DNA from: Phycisphaera sp.
GTDB lineage: Bacteria; Planctomycetota; Phycisphaerae; Phycisphaerales; UBA1924
NCBI GenBank assembly: GCA_025916675.1
Contig: CP098402.1
Coordinates: 2,847,205-2,911,204, forward strand
DNA: 64,000 nt
Reading direction: 5' to 3'
Every line of letters begins with the position of its first letter. Position 1 is the stretch's first letter. A model generated the notes under the pieces. It saw only the letters and a program-made list of their open reading frames with translations. It did not search any database and was not told the DNA's origin. The position numbers were made by a program, and so were the translations under genes. This document shows positions 9,042 to 19,100 of this stretch, in pieces.

Positions 9042-9071
9042 ACGAGCCCCTCGCGTGAGCGAGGGGCTCGT
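9042..9071. terminator. Bidirectional hairpin terminator between convergent genes
   Basis: A perfect 13-bp stem (ACGAGCCCCTCGC paired with its complement) encloses a GTGA loop. It sits between the stop codons of the amidohydrolase (9020) and the convergent PEP-mutase family gene (9091). There is no long T tract on either side, but the position and perfection of the stem fit a shared terminator. Confidence 0.7.
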
Positions 9072-9090
9072 TGGGGTGTTGTCGGTACTC

Positions 9091-10038
9091 TTACCGGAAG
9101 CTCCAAGGCTCGCCTGGCGTGTAGCCCAGAAGGTCGTAGAGCTCGGCGCGGGTCTGCATGTTGCCCAGCGAACGCTCGACGCTGCCGTTGGCGGCGAGGT
9201 TGGCGAGCATGTCGTCGACGGCTTTCATCGCGATGCGCAGGGTCGAGACCGGGAAGATCACGATGTGGTAGCCGATCTCGGCGAAGCGGTCGCGGGGGAT
9301 GATGGGGGTCTTGCCGAACTCGGTCATGTTGGCGAGCATGTAGGGGGGCTTGCCGGTGTCTCCGACTTGGGCGCCCTGCATGGCTTTGGCGAATTGCTCG
9401 AACTCACTCTCATCCTTGAGGCCCTCTGGGAAGATCATGCTGGCGCCGGCCTTGGCGTATTGGGTGGCGCGGGCGATGGCATCGTCGATGTCATTGACAC
9501 CGCGAGCGTCGGTACGCGCGCAGATGATGAAATTGGGGTCGCTTGTGTCTTTGGCGGCGCGGGCGGCCCACTCGATCTTGCTGGCGGCTTGGTCGGTGGG
9601 GATGAGCGTCTTGCCGTCGAGGTGGCCGCAACGCTTGGGGAAGACCTGGTCTTCGAGATGCAAGCCGGCCGCGCCGGCGCGCTGGTACTCGATCACGGTG
9701 CGGCGGGTCATTTCTTCCTCGCCGAAGCCGGTGTCGGCGTCGGCGATGACGGGCAGGGCCGGGCCGCCGGGGGCGAGTCGCGAGCCGTCGACGACCTCAC
9801 GGACAACGGCGGCGAAGCGGTCGAGGGTGAGCAGGCCAACATCGGGCACGCCCGCGGCTGCGCTGGTGGCGGCGCCCGAGACGTAGGCGGCCTCAAACCC
9901 CTGGCGGGCGACGGCGCGGGCTGTCAGGCCGTTGAAGGCGCCCGGAGCCATGACGCAGCCCTTGTCCATAGCGGCCCTGAGGCGCTGGGAGGGGGTAGCG
10001 GAGGTATCTTGTTCGGTTTCTGTGGTGGTTACTGGCAT
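9091..10038 (-). CDS. Isocitrate lyase/PEP mutase family enzyme (methylisocitrate-lyase-like)
   Basis: The 315-residue protein matches the PrpB/PEP-mutase family. It has APGAFNGLTARAVARQG at the start, the substrate/Mg2+ segment PVIADADTGFGE, and the lyase loop motif KRCGH (as PKRCGHLDGK) with the catalytic Cys. The Cys loop favours a C-C lyase (2-methylisocitrate or a similar 2,3-dialkylmalate) over a phosphonomutase. No methylcitrate synthase or dehydratase lies nearby, so the exact substrate is open. ATG 10038 gives the usual family length; longer frames only add non-conserved sequence. Confidence 0.85.
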   Translation of the reverse strand: MPVTTTETEQDTSATPSQRLRAAMDKGCVMAPGAFNGLTARAVARQGFEAAYVSGAATSAAAGVPDVGLLTLDRFAAVVREVVDGSRLAPGGPALPVIADADTGFGEEEMTRRTVIEYQRAGAAGLHLEDQVFPKRCGHLDGKTLIPTDQAASKIEWAARAAKDTSDPNFIICARTDARGVNDIDDAIARATQYAKAGASMIFPEGLKDESEFEQFAKAMQGAQVGDTGKPPYMLANMTEFGKTPIIPRDRFAEIGYHIVIFPVSTLRIAMKAVDDMLANLAANGSVERSLGNMQTRAELYDLLGYTPGEPWSFR

Positions 10039-10167
10039 TCTCACATGATAGGAATGCGGGCTGGGAGGTCTGCGCGGATTTTTCCGGCTGCGGGGATATT
10101 GGACTGAATCGGGGTTTGGGAACGGTCGATGGGCTTTGGGAGAGGTCCGAGTAGACCGGAGCAAGCC

Positions 10168-11196
10168 ATGACCAGAATCGACACTGAACACGAATTACGG
10201 ATTGGGTGCGAGGGCGTGTGCGGCGAGTGCGACTGCACCGAGCCCGAGGACGGCAAGGTCGGGGTGGCCATCGATGGCGACCCCGAAGAGGTCGACATCC
10301 TGACCCGTGGGCTGCTTGGCAACTTCGCGAGGTTCATTGCCACGGGCGAGGACAGCGAAGACGAAGCCGGGGCCGAGCCAGAAGACACCGAACCGAAGCC
10401 CGACCCTGCCATGGATGATGCGCTCGGCCGCGTTGAGCAAGCAATGACGGCCTTGGTATCGGCCATGCCGAGCCTGGAAGAGCGGCTGGCGGACATGGAA
10501 GAGCGCGTCGAGGACTGGGGCGGCAGCGAGATCGCCGAAGGGATCGACCGAGACGAGGTCGCTCTGGGGTTGCGGGACCGCTTGGCTGGTGTGGAGCGTG
10601 AGTGCAAGCGGCTGGCCAGCGTGCCAATCGAGCGGATCGAGACGCGCGTGGCGTCGGCCGAGCGTTCGCTTGGGTCGCTTGTGGAGCGCGCGGAGGCCGC
10701 GGTGCTTGAGTGTGCGAGCCAGCGAGAGGCCGCCGAGCGGGCTGTCGAGCAGCTCTCGTCGCTTGCGAGTGCCTTGGCGCCGTGGGTCGAACTGCTGGAA
10801 CTGCGTGAGAGCGAGGGCGGTCTGCCCAAGCCCATGTCGACGCTGCTGCGCGTAGCGGGTGCCGAACTGGCACGAGAGATGGCGGGCGTCCGCGGGAGCT
10901 TGGAGCGCTTCGCGGGCGTGCTGGAGTTGCCCGGGGCGGAGCCGGCGGCGCGAGAGGTCGAGGCACCGACGATCCCGGATGTTGAGGGATTGCCCGGGGA
11001 GGGAGACATCGTGGCGCCAGAAGAGCCGAGTGAGGGACGGCCACGCAAGAACGGCCGAGGGAAGAAGCCCAAGGCGGTGCGCGCGAAGGGCAGCGAGGCC
11101 GAAGCGCCGCGGCGCGGCGCTTCGGACAGGCGGCTGAGCGCCGAAGCGCGCCTGCGCGCGCGGAGTCGCGCCGAGGGCCGCCCGCCGCGACGGTAA
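10168..11196 (+). CDS. Hypothetical coiled-coil protein with Cys-rich N-terminus and basic tail
   Basis: The 342-residue protein starts at ATG 10168, with GGAG 8 bases upstream. Residues ~13-21 contain CEGVCGECDC, a cluster of four Cys that could bind a metal. An acidic linker follows, then about 180 residues rich in Glu, Arg, Leu and Ala (LEERLADMEERVEDW, ECASQREAAERAVEQL) that should form coiled coil. The last ~70 residues are strongly basic (GRPRKNGRGKKPK, RRLSAEARLRARSR), suggesting nucleic-acid or membrane-surface binding. There is no signal peptide or membrane helix. The family is not recognised. Confidence 0.6.
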   Translation: MTRIDTEHELRIGCEGVCGECDCTEPEDGKVGVAIDGDPEEVDILTRGLLGNFARFIATGEDSEDEAGAEPEDTEPKPDPAMDDALGRVEQAMTALVSAMPSLEERLADMEERVEDWGGSEIAEGIDRDEVALGLRDRLAGVERECKRLASVPIERIETRVASAERSLGSLVERAEAAVLECASQREAAERAVEQLSSLASALAPWVELLELRESEGGLPKPMSTLLRVAGAELAREMAGVRGSLERFAGVLELPGAEPAAREVEAPTIPDVEGLPGEGDIVAPEEPSEGRPRKNGRGKKPKAVRAKGSEAEAPRRGASDRRLSAEARLRARSRAEGRPPRR

Positions 11197-11255
11197 AACG
11201 GCGCTAGGGTATTGGTGTTAGCACGATCGGGGCGCGGCCCCGGGGGAACGACGCC

Positions 11256-11726
11256 ATGGACCCACACGCCATAGGACTCACGAGCAGCGCCGATCCCGGC
11301 CAGCACGGGTCGGACACGATCACGCCTGTCAAGACAGACGCGGGCGAGGCTTCGGTGCGCGTGCGGGTTCGCCCGGAGTATCTGCCATCGCGCAGCGATC
11401 CGCGGCAGCCGATGCACGTGTTCGCGTATCACATCACGATCGACTACCAGGCCGAGACCGGTGCGCCGATGGTGCAGTTGGTCGACCGGTATTGGCGCAT
11501 CGTCGATGCGCACGGGACCGAGCAAATCGCGCAGGGGGAAGGGCTCGTCGGCCAGCAGCCCACGCTGCGGCCGGGCGAGCAATTCGAGTACGCGAGCTAC
11601 AGCCCGATCCGCACGAGCTGGGGCACGATGGAGGGCCGGTTCGGCCTCGTGCTGCTCGACGGGCGGGATCAGCCCACGTCGCGGCAGATCGTTGATGTCG
11701 GCCGGTTCTATCTGGTTTCAGAGTAG
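11256..11726 (+). CDS. apaG: ApaG domain protein
   Basis: The 156-residue protein carries the ApaG (DUF525) fold over most of its length: FAYHITIDYQAETGAPMVQLVDRYWRI and the closing EYASYSPIRTSWGTMEGRF are characteristic. ApaG proteins are small fibronectin-III-like domains; in enterobacteria apaG lies with apaH (diadenosine tetraphosphatase) but its biochemical role is not settled. Here no apaH is nearby. The N-terminal ~30 residues are an extension before the domain. The stop codon directly abuts the stop codon of the convergent kynureninase gene, with no bases between them. Confidence 0.85.
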   Translation: MDPHAIGLTSSADPGQHGSDTITPVKTDAGEASVRVRVRPEYLPSRSDPRQPMHVFAYHITIDYQAETGAPMVQLVDRYWRIVDAHGTEQIAQGEGLVGQQPTLRPGEQFEYASYSPIRTSWGTMEGRFGLVLLDGRDQPTSRQIVDVGRFYLVSE

Positions 11727-13010
11727 TCAGGCGTTCGCGGGCGCGGTGGACTGGGCTATGGTCGTGGCCGCGCGTGCGACGTCGGCGAAGGTGTTGTAGA
11801 GCGGCACGGGAGCGAGGCGGACGACGTCGGGCTCGCGGAAGTCGGCGACCACGCCGTGCTCTTGGAGCGTATCGCGGATTGCCTTGGCGCGATCACCGAA
11901 CGAGATGCTGAGCTGGCAGCCGCGCTGGTTGGGATCGGTGGGCGTGATGATGCGTGCGGCGGGCGCGACGCTCAGGACGGCCCGTTCGAGGAAGGCGGTG
12001 AGCTTCAGGCTCTTCTCACGAAGGGCGGGCATGCCCACGCGGTCGAAGATCTCAAGCGAGGCGGCAAGCGGTGCCATCGCAAGGATGGGCGGGTTGGAGA
12101 GCTGCCAGCCGTCGGCGCCCTTTCTCGGGACGAATCCGGATTCCATCTTGAATCGTGTGTTCGGGTCGTTGCCCCACCAGCCGGCCAGGCGGGGGAGGCT
12201 TGGGTTGTTGCCATGGCGTTCGTGGACGAAGCAGCCGGCGATGGCGCCAGGGCCCGAGTTGAGGTATTTGTAGCTGCACCAGACGGCGAAGTCTGCGTTG
12301 CAATCGTGCAATTGCAGAGGCGCATTGCCGGCGGCGTGGGCGCAATCCCAGCCGACGAGTGCGCCCGCGCGATGGCCAGCCTCGGTAATGGCGGGCATGT
12401 CGAACCACTGGCCGGTGCGGTATTGCACGCCGGCGAGCATGACCAGGGCGAGCGTATCGCCGGCTTGCTTGATGGCCTCGATGATGTCGTCGGTGCGGAG
12501 CGTTTCCTCGCCGTTGCGTGGGCGCAGGCGGATTATGTTCTCGCTGGCGTCCAGCCCTCGATGCTGGACGTGGCTCTCGACGGCGTAGTCGTCGCTGGGG
12601 AAGAGGGCGTCTTCCACCACGATCTTCGTGCGGCCGCCCTTGGGCTGGTAGAAGCTCGCCAGCATGAAGTGCAGGTTGGCGGTCAGGCCGTTCATCATCA
12701 CGACCTCGCCGGGTTTCGCGCCGACGAGGCGGGCCCCGCTCTCGCGGAAGCGCTCGTGATAGCCGAACCAGGGGTTCTTCGCGTTCAGGTGGCCGTCGAC
12801 GGCGAGCTTGGCCCAGTCGTCGAGTTCCTGCTCGACGGCGGCCCGGGCGCTCAGGGGCATGAGGCCAAGGGAGTTGCCGGTGAAGTAGGCCAGGTCGTTG
12901 TCGGCGGGGTCTTTCGGGATCGCGAAGCTGGCGCGCTCGCCTTTCAATGGGTCGGCGGCGTCGAGCTTCGCGGCTTCCTCGAACAGGGTGTTCGCGTCTA
13001 GGTCCCTCAC
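11727..13010 (-). CDS. kynU: Kynureninase
   Basis: Kynureninase cleaves kynurenine (or 3-hydroxykynurenine) to anthranilate (or 3-hydroxyanthranilate) and alanine using PLP. The 427-residue protein has the family landmarks FTGNSLGLMP, GLTANLHFMLASFYQP, the WDCAHAAGN cofactor aspartate region and the PLP lysine in CSYKYLNSGPG, followed by HERH and GWWGND. The start is GTG at 13010, which overlaps the TGA of the upstream gene as GTGA, so the two are probably translationally coupled. The longer open frame upstream is only antisense-like sequence within the neighbour. It pairs with the ACMSD-like gene for tryptophan catabolism. Confidence 0.93.
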   Translation of the reverse strand: MRDLDANTLFEEAAKLDAADPLKGERASFAIPKDPADNDLAYFTGNSLGLMPLSARAAVEQELDDWAKLAVDGHLNAKNPWFGYHERFRESGARLVGAKPGEVVMMNGLTANLHFMLASFYQPKGGRTKIVVEDALFPSDDYAVESHVQHRGLDASENIIRLRPRNGEETLRTDDIIEAIKQAGDTLALVMLAGVQYRTGQWFDMPAITEAGHRAGALVGWDCAHAAGNAPLQLHDCNADFAVWCSYKYLNSGPGAIAGCFVHERHGNNPSLPRLAGWWGNDPNTRFKMESGFVPRKGADGWQLSNPPILAMAPLAASLEIFDRVGMPALREKSLKLTAFLERAVLSVAPAARIITPTDPNQRGCQLSISFGDRAKAIRDTLQEHGVVADFREPDVVRLAPVPLYNTFADVARAATTIAQSTAPANA

Positions 13011-14161
13011 TTGCCCGCCTCGCTTCCGGTTTGGGCGGACTCGGCGGGGAAGGTCGCGGCCCGCTCGCGGGCGGCCTCGCGTTCTTCGATGAGGTCGGGG
13101 AAGGCGTCGGCCTCCATCCCCAGGAACTCGAGGGCCGAGCCGCTCATGAGCTGGCGTTTGGTCTTGTCGGTGAGGTCGTACATCGAGTCGATCATCGCGC
13201 CGGGCCTGGCCTCGCCGAGCGGGAAGGGGTAGTCGCTGCCCAGCGCGACGCGGCGCTCGTCCATCATGGCGATGAGGTAGCGCAGGGCGTTGCGGCTGTA
13301 GACCGCCGAATCGACCCAGAAGCGGGCCGGGCGGCCGTAGTCGGCAAGATAACTCCAGGGGTTGTGCTCGCTGTCGACGGCGACGATGTCCGGGCGGCTG
13401 TTGTAGCCGTGCTCGATGCGGCCGATGGTGTAGGGGAACGACCCCCCGCCGTGGGCGAAGCACACTCGTAAATCCGGCAGCCGCTCGAACACGCCGCCGA
13501 AGATGAGCGCGCACACCGCCCGGGCCGTCTCGGCGGGCATGCCCACTAGCCACGGCAGCCAGTACTTGCCCATCTGGTCGCGGCCCATCATGTCCCACGG
13601 GTGGACGAGGATGCTCGCGCCCAGGTCCTGGCAGGCCTCGAAGACGTCGAAGAGGGCGGGCTCCCACAGGTTCCAGTCGGCCTCGCCCGGGCGCTCGATG
13701 TGGCTGCCGATCTGGATGCCGGCCATGCCCAGGTCCTTCATGCAGCGTTCGAGTTCCTTCACCGCCAGCTTTGGATCCTGCATCGGCAGCGTGCCCAGGG
13801 CGATGAAGCGGTCGGGGTGCGCGCGGCAGCGGTCGGCCAGGTCGTCGTTGAGCAGCACGGCGGCCTCGAGGGCGTGCTCCGCCTTGGCCCAGTAATTGAA
13901 CATCACCGGCACCGTCGAGACGACCTGCACCTGGACGTTGTGCAGTTCCATGTCGCGCAGCCGGGCGTCGGCGTGCAGGCAGTTGGGCTTGACGTCGCGG
14001 AAGAAGTTCCCGTTGATCGACATCCGCGCCCCGCCGGCGAAGTCGCCGGGGTCATCGGCGGGGATGGGCGTGAGGTTGACCCAATCGCCGTAGCCAAACT
14101 TGGCGGCAAAATCGGGCACTGTTGGGGGGAGCATGTGGGTGTGGAGGTCGATCTTGAACAT
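13007..14161 (-). CDS. 2-amino-3-carboxymuconate-6-semialdehyde decarboxylase-like amidohydrolase
   Basis: ACMSD decarboxylates the ring-cleavage product of 3-hydroxyanthranilate, diverting it from quinolinate/NAD synthesis to degradation. The 384-residue protein begins FKIDLHTHMLPP (metal HxH) and has HPWDMMG, CFAHGGGSFPYTIGRI and the late metal Asp in ALGSDYPFPLGE, all typical of ACMSD. ATG 14161 gives the correct start right before the HxH strand. It is first in a two-gene unit with kynU (GTGA overlap). The 3-hydroxyanthranilate dioxygenase that should act between the two enzymes is not in this window. Confidence 0.88.
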   Translation of the reverse strand: MFKIDLHTHMLPPTVPDFAAKFGYGDWVNLTPIPADDPGDFAGGARMSINGNFFRDVKPNCLHADARLRDMELHNVQVQVVSTVPVMFNYWAKAEHALEAAVLLNDDLADRCRAHPDRFIALGTLPMQDPKLAVKELERCMKDLGMAGIQIGSHIERPGEADWNLWEPALFDVFEACQDLGASILVHPWDMMGRDQMGKYWLPWLVGMPAETARAVCALIFGGVFERLPDLRVCFAHGGGSFPYTIGRIEHGYNSRPDIVAVDSEHNPWSYLADYGRPARFWVDSAVYSRNALRYLIAMMDERRVALGSDYPFPLGEARPGAMIDSMYDLTDKTKRQLMSGSALEFLGMEADAFPDLIEEREAARERAATFPAESAQTGSEAGK

Positions 14162-14276
14162 GGAAGTCTCGCGGGGCTTGGGCAGGCAGTAGCGCACGTC
14201 AGTGTATGGGCCCTGCCGCGGCTCGGTTGGCAAGTCACGTTCGTGTCACGAGCGCTGCTCCGGATGGAAAATAGGC

Positions 14277-14305
14277 TTGGAGAATACCGACTTTCATGGT
14301 ATGGT
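14277..14305 (+). promoter_or_regulatory. Predicted sigma-70-type promoter for the 14341 gene
   Basis: TTGGAG (14277) and TATGGT (14300) are spaced by 17 bases and sit 35 bases before the ATG at 14341, in the divergent interval with the ACMSD gene. GGAGG precedes the ATG. Both hexamers match consensus at four of six positions. Confidence 0.4.
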
Positions 14306-14340
14306 GGGGTGTTCGCACACCCTGCTCTCTGGAGGTTGCC

Positions 14341-15336
14341 ATGCGTGGATTGGTGTTGGTCGCGGGAGTGGTTCTGGCAGTGTCTTCGGCGGTTGCTTCG
14401 CAATCGGGGGGTGGGGGCTTCCCGCCGCCGGTGGACGTGCTGGGCGTGCGTGTCGAGTTTCGCACGATCTCGGCGACGATCAACGTGCAGAACGCCGAGC
14501 AAGGTGGGACTCAAGCTACACGATCCATCACGGTGAACGGCTCGGCGACGCCGCTGGCGCGGATCGAGGGCTCCAAATCGCCGGCGGAGGAAGATGGTGG
14601 TTTCGTTGGCACGACGGCCGTGCTCTGGGCCGAGATCGTGTCGCTCGTGGGAGATGATCGCGAGGTTGCGTTCGAGGGCACGCGGCAACGACATCTTGGG
14701 AGCGTGACGCAGCGTCGCCATCGATTCTCTCAGGTGCTGCTGAACAACCCACACGCGCTGCTCCAACCCCCGCCGCACCTCTCGCCGCAGCAGATCCAGG
14801 TCATGCAGATGACCTCCGGTGGGTTTACGGCGCACGCAAAAGTCGATACGCAGCCGGCCCGGATCGATCGGATGGTCGTGAGTCTGGACGTCGTACATGC
14901 GGCGAAGATGGAGATCGTCAGCCTGCCGCTGGAGGCCATGGCCGAGCACCAGGAGATCGTGCCGGGCGTGCGGTTCCTGGTGCGCTCGGTGGAGGACGTT
15001 GAATCATCTGGGCGTGCGTATACGCGGGTGGCATTGGAGTACTTCATCGAGCGTGATCATTTGGAACAGGATGCTGATGATCCCGATGCGTTCGAAGACA
15101 CGCCGCTGGTGCCGGCGATCGCCATTCGTGATGCGAACGGGCAGATCGTCCACATGGTGCAGCGGGTGCAGGAGACCGAGACGCGCGATGAGTTCATCGT
15201 GTCGATCGGGGATCTCAACTTGGGGTTGTCACCGCAGGTCAAGCGGCCGCTGACCGTCGACGTCATCGTGCTGCACGAGTTGGAACGGCACGAGGTCGAA
15301 ATGGTGGTTGAGGACGTGCCGCTAGCGGGGGAATGA
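14341..15336 (+). CDS. Secreted hypothetical protein
   Basis: The 331-residue protein starts at ATG 14341 with a strong TGGAGG Shine-Dalgarno and a good signal peptide (MRGLVLVAGVVLAVSSAVAS). The mature part has no membrane helices and alternates short beta-like strands. Phrases such as RVEFRTISATINVQNAEQGG, VRFLVRSVEDVESSGRAYTRVALEY and IAIRDANGQIVHMVQRVQETETRDEFIV recall immunoglobulin-like or repeat-bearing periplasmic proteins, but no family is recognised. No dockerin is present, unlike its downstream neighbour. Function unknown. Confidence 0.7.
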   Translation: MRGLVLVAGVVLAVSSAVASQSGGGGFPPPVDVLGVRVEFRTISATINVQNAEQGGTQATRSITVNGSATPLARIEGSKSPAEEDGGFVGTTAVLWAEIVSLVGDDREVAFEGTRQRHLGSVTQRRHRFSQVLLNNPHALLQPPPHLSPQQIQVMQMTSGGFTAHAKVDTQPARIDRMVVSLDVVHAAKMEIVSLPLEAMAEHQEIVPGVRFLVRSVEDVESSGRAYTRVALEYFIERDHLEQDADDPDAFEDTPLVPAIAIRDANGQIVHMVQRVQETETRDEFIVSIGDLNLGLSPQVKRPLTVDVIVLHELERHEVEMVVEDVPLAGE

Positions 15337-15407
15337 GGTGCAGCATGGGCAGTCCAGAGAATTTGGGTCGCCTCGGCATGCGTGTTAATGATTGCTCTTT
15401 GCTCGGG

Positions 15408-15436
15408 TTGTGGCCGCGAGCCAGTTCGAGTATGAT
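15408..15436 (+). promoter_or_regulatory. Predicted sigma-70-type promoter for the 15482 dockerin gene
   Basis: TTGTGG at 15408 and TATGAT at 15431 are 17 bases apart, 46 bases before the ATG at 15482. The -10 hexamer matches five of six consensus positions, the best in the window. An AGGAGCGGAG ribosome-binding region follows. Confidence 0.5.
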
Positions 15437-15481
15437 TCGAGTCGTTGGCGAGTGCTCGCCCAGGAGCGGAGAGGCGGACCT

Positions 15482-16120
15482 ATGCACGTTCGATTTTTCG
15501 CAGTGTGGTGTTGCGCAGCCTTGCTCGGCCTGGCTCCATCGGCGCTGCGGGCGCAGGACGTGTACAACCTCGACGCTGTAGCCCAGTGTTGGGTGCCCCC
15601 GGCGGTGGATGGATTGCCGCTCGATCTGCTCGCGGGCCTGTACACGACGCTGCCCGTTGCCGGCGCGTTCAATGCCTGGAACGCGTGGGGCGGATCGGTG
15701 AGCGGATGCGACGGCAGTGGTTACGACTGCTCGACGGGATGGGCTACCGCGCACACCGTGTCGCGACCAGATAGATTGGCGATCGCCCGAACCCCGATCA
15801 TTGGTGAGGTCGCCGAGAACCCTGCGCTGGCACTGCTTCGCCCGAGACGGATGATCTTCCGCATCTACGGAGGTGAAATTATCCTGCTGGGGATCGCGGA
15901 CAGCACGTGTGGCGATAACATCGGGGGTGTGTCGGTGCGTGTCGAGCCCGCGGTGTGTGAGGCCGATCTGAACCTCGATGGCTCGCTGGACCTGTTCGAT
16001 CTGCTCGAATTCCAGAACGCCTTCGATGTGAACAACCTGGTTGCCGACTTCGACGGCGACGGCGTGCTGACCATCTTCGATTTTCTCGCGTTCCAGAACG
16101 CGTTCTCGGCGGGGTGCTGA
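15482..16120 (+). CDS. Secreted GC-type dockerin-domain protein
   Basis: The 212-residue protein starts at ATG 15482, where a clear signal peptide (MHVRFFAVWCCAALLGLAPS, cleaved after LRA) begins and GGAG elements lie upstream. A ~125-residue domain rich in Cys, Trp and Gly follows (GCDGSGYDCSTGWATAH), then IFRIYGGEIILLG. The C-terminal ~55 residues are the dockerin pair. The first repeat is degenerate (DLNLDGSLDLFDLLEFQNAF, one calcium-loop Asp replaced by Asn), the second is canonical, and the protein ends Ala-Gly-Cys. The middle domain is not recognised. Confidence 0.82.
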   Translation: MHVRFFAVWCCAALLGLAPSALRAQDVYNLDAVAQCWVPPAVDGLPLDLLAGLYTTLPVAGAFNAWNAWGGSVSGCDGSGYDCSTGWATAHTVSRPDRLAIARTPIIGEVAENPALALLRPRRMIFRIYGGEIILLGIADSTCGDNIGGVSVRVEPAVCEADLNLDGSLDLFDLLEFQNAFDVNNLVADFDGDGVLTIFDFLAFQNAFSAGC

Positions 16121-16173
16121 TCGCCCCCTGCGGCTTGGCACTCTCTCGGGCGGCCTGCTCCTAGACTCGGCCC

Positions 16174-19100
16174 ATGCACCGAACCGGCCGCCGAACCAGG
16201 ACTCTCGCCGCCCTCGTGGTGATTGCTGGGCTCGCGAACGGCGTGCTGGGTCAGGACGATCCTGTTGGGATTGACCCCCTGGCCATCACCGGCGAGGGGT
16301 TCGGGCCCGTGCGGCTGCCAGCGGCGCAGGGGCTAGACACCATCGAGGTGGCCGGGCAACGGGCGTGGGCGTGGAACGAGGCGTCCCTGACGACCGGCGT
16401 GGCCCCCACGCGGCGGCTGGTGCTCGAGGGCGACGTGCGGATGGTCCTGGGCACGCTCGAGTTGCGGGCCCGGCGATTGCACGCGTGGGTGCAGGGTTTG
16501 CCCGACGGTGGGCAGCAGTTTTATATCCTCTTAGAGGATGCGAACATGCCCACCGGAGCGCCCGGAAGCGGGGTGGCCGGGCCGATCATCCCGATCGAGG
16601 GATCCCTGGCACCGGGGGCCAAGGTTGACCTGTCGTCGATCGTTCTCGAACAAGCGCCCCCCGCCGGCTCGGGCGAGACGGGGCGGGCGGTGGCGATGGC
16701 CCAGGGCGTGTTCACCGATCGGTTACGCCAGGTCGTGGGGATCGCGCTGCCCGAGGTGAGCGGCGAGATGCTGGCCGCCGAGGACGCGGCGCTGCGTGGC
16801 GTGTTGCAATTGGCGCGCGAGCGGCTGGGTGCGCTGGACGTGCGCGAGCCGATCCTGCCCGTGCGCGGGCGGGTGAGTTTTTCGGCCGCTGGCATCGAAC
16901 AGGTGCGGCTGGGCGACGGTAGCGATGGCAGCGATGGCAGCCCGCCCTACGCCGTGGTGCTGCGCGGGCCCGTGGCGATCATGTTTACCGACATCGCTGG
17001 CGGGCGGCGGGCGCAGCTGACGGCTCAAGATGCGGTGCTGTTCCACAAGGCCGACCTGGTGGGCGCGCCGCGGCTGGACGCGGGCGACGTGATGGGCGTG
17101 TACCTCGAGGGCGAGGTTGTGGCCGATATCGAGCGTGACCGCGCGGGCCAGCGGGGCGGGATCGACCGCTATCGGGTGCGCTCACCGCGAGTGTACTACG
17201 ACCTGGCGGGCGATCGGGCGCTGCTGCTCGACGCGATATTCCGGGCCGAGCCGGCGGGCTCGCCGGTGCCGATCTATGTTCGGGCGGGGGAGATCCGCCA
17301 GCGTTCGCTCAAGGAAGTGACCGCCACGGATGCCCGGCTGACCACAACCGGCTTCTTCCGCCCCCATCTGGCGCTCGGTGCCAGCACGCTCACGCTGCGA
17401 TCCGAGGACGCCGCCGACGGCGGGACCCGGATGATCGCGGACGCACGCAACATCACCGTGCGTGCGGCGGGCGTGCCGTTCCTGTACTGGCCGATCTACG
17501 TGGGCGATCCGTCGCAGATCCCGCTGCGCAACATCGGCTTCGAGACGAGCGATCGGCACGGCGAGGTGGTTCGAACGGCCTGGGACGGGTTCGCGCTGAC
17601 TGGTGCCAATCAGCCGGCGGGCGTGGACCTGGACTTACTCATCGACGCGTACTTCCAGCGCGGGGCAGGGTTGGGTGGCGAGTTGAGCTGGCAGGATCGC
17701 GCGGGCGGCGATGGCAGCCTGTTCGTCTACAACCTGTTCAACGACACGGGCCGCGACCTGTTGCCCACGGGGGCACGCATCGACCGCGACGGCGAGAACC
17801 GCACCCTGGCGATGCTCGAGCACCTGGGCAGGCTCGACGATCGGTGGACGCTGCGGGCCGAGGCGTCTTGGTTCGGCGATGAGAACGTGGTTGGCGCGTT
17901 CTTCCCGGCGATGACATTCAACGAACGCGAGCCGATGACCGGGGCGAGCGTGCAGCGTATCGACGAGAGCAGCATGCTGATGCTGGGCGCGAACGTGCAA
18001 CTCAACGATTTCCTGGTGAGCGACTATCAGCTCCGCTCGCGCGGGTACATCACCGAGCGCCTGCCAGAGCTTCGCTATGCGCGACCGGGCGACGACCTGC
18101 TGAGCGATTCGAGCCCGGGGCTGCTGACCTACCGCAGCGACAGCCGGGTCGGGCAGCTCCGGTTGAGTTTTACCGAGCCCACCGCGGCCGAACTCGGATT
18201 CGTCAGGACGTCTCGCGCGCAGGCGGCGTTGGGTATCGACCCGGGCCAGAGCCCCGGCGATCGGCTCCGGGCGCAAGGGCTCACCGAGTCGTCGATCTTC
18301 CGCTTCGACACGCAACACGAGATCAGCAGCCAGTTCGAGATCGGCGTGGTGCGCGTGCAGCCGTTCGTGACCGGTCGATTGACCGGGTACGACACCGACT
18401 TTGACGGCTTCAGCGCCGTGAGCGGCGAGGATGCCGACTCGCTGGTGGCCAGCGGCGCCGTGGGCACGCGGTTCTCGACCCAGCTCACCCGCGTGTACGA
18501 CAACGTGGACGTGCCGGTGCTGGACCTGTACCGCGTGCGGCACGTGATCGAGCCCAACGCGACGCTGTGGTACGGCGATTCGACCGTGGCCCAGGGCGCG
18601 ATCCCGGTGTACGACGAGTACGTCGAGACTTTTGCGCGGGGGCCGGCCATCCGATTCGGCGTTGATCAGACATTCCAGACCATGCGCGGGTCGCTCGGTA
18701 GTTACGAATCGGTCGACGTGCTGAAGCTTGGAACCCACCTGGTGTTTGCCGGCGAGGACCGGCCCGATGAGGATCGCACGCCACGGTTCTTCGACGCGTA
18801 CCCCGAGCGCAGCCAGTTTGGCGACTCGCTCGACCTGGAAGCCGCGTGGCGGCCAACCGACGTGTTGGGCATCACCGGGCAGTTCATCTATGACCTCGAG
18901 GCCAATCGGGCCGCCGAGGGCGTGTTCGGCATCGAAATCGAGCAGTGGCCCGACATGCGGCTGTTCACCGAGTTGCGGCGCTTGGGCTATAGCGAGGACA
19001 CATACGTCAACGCGGGCCTGGACTACCAACTGGGCGATCGGTACTCGTTGGGGGCGGTGGGCGTGTACAACGAGAGGGCCGGACAATTCCAGAGCGCGAC

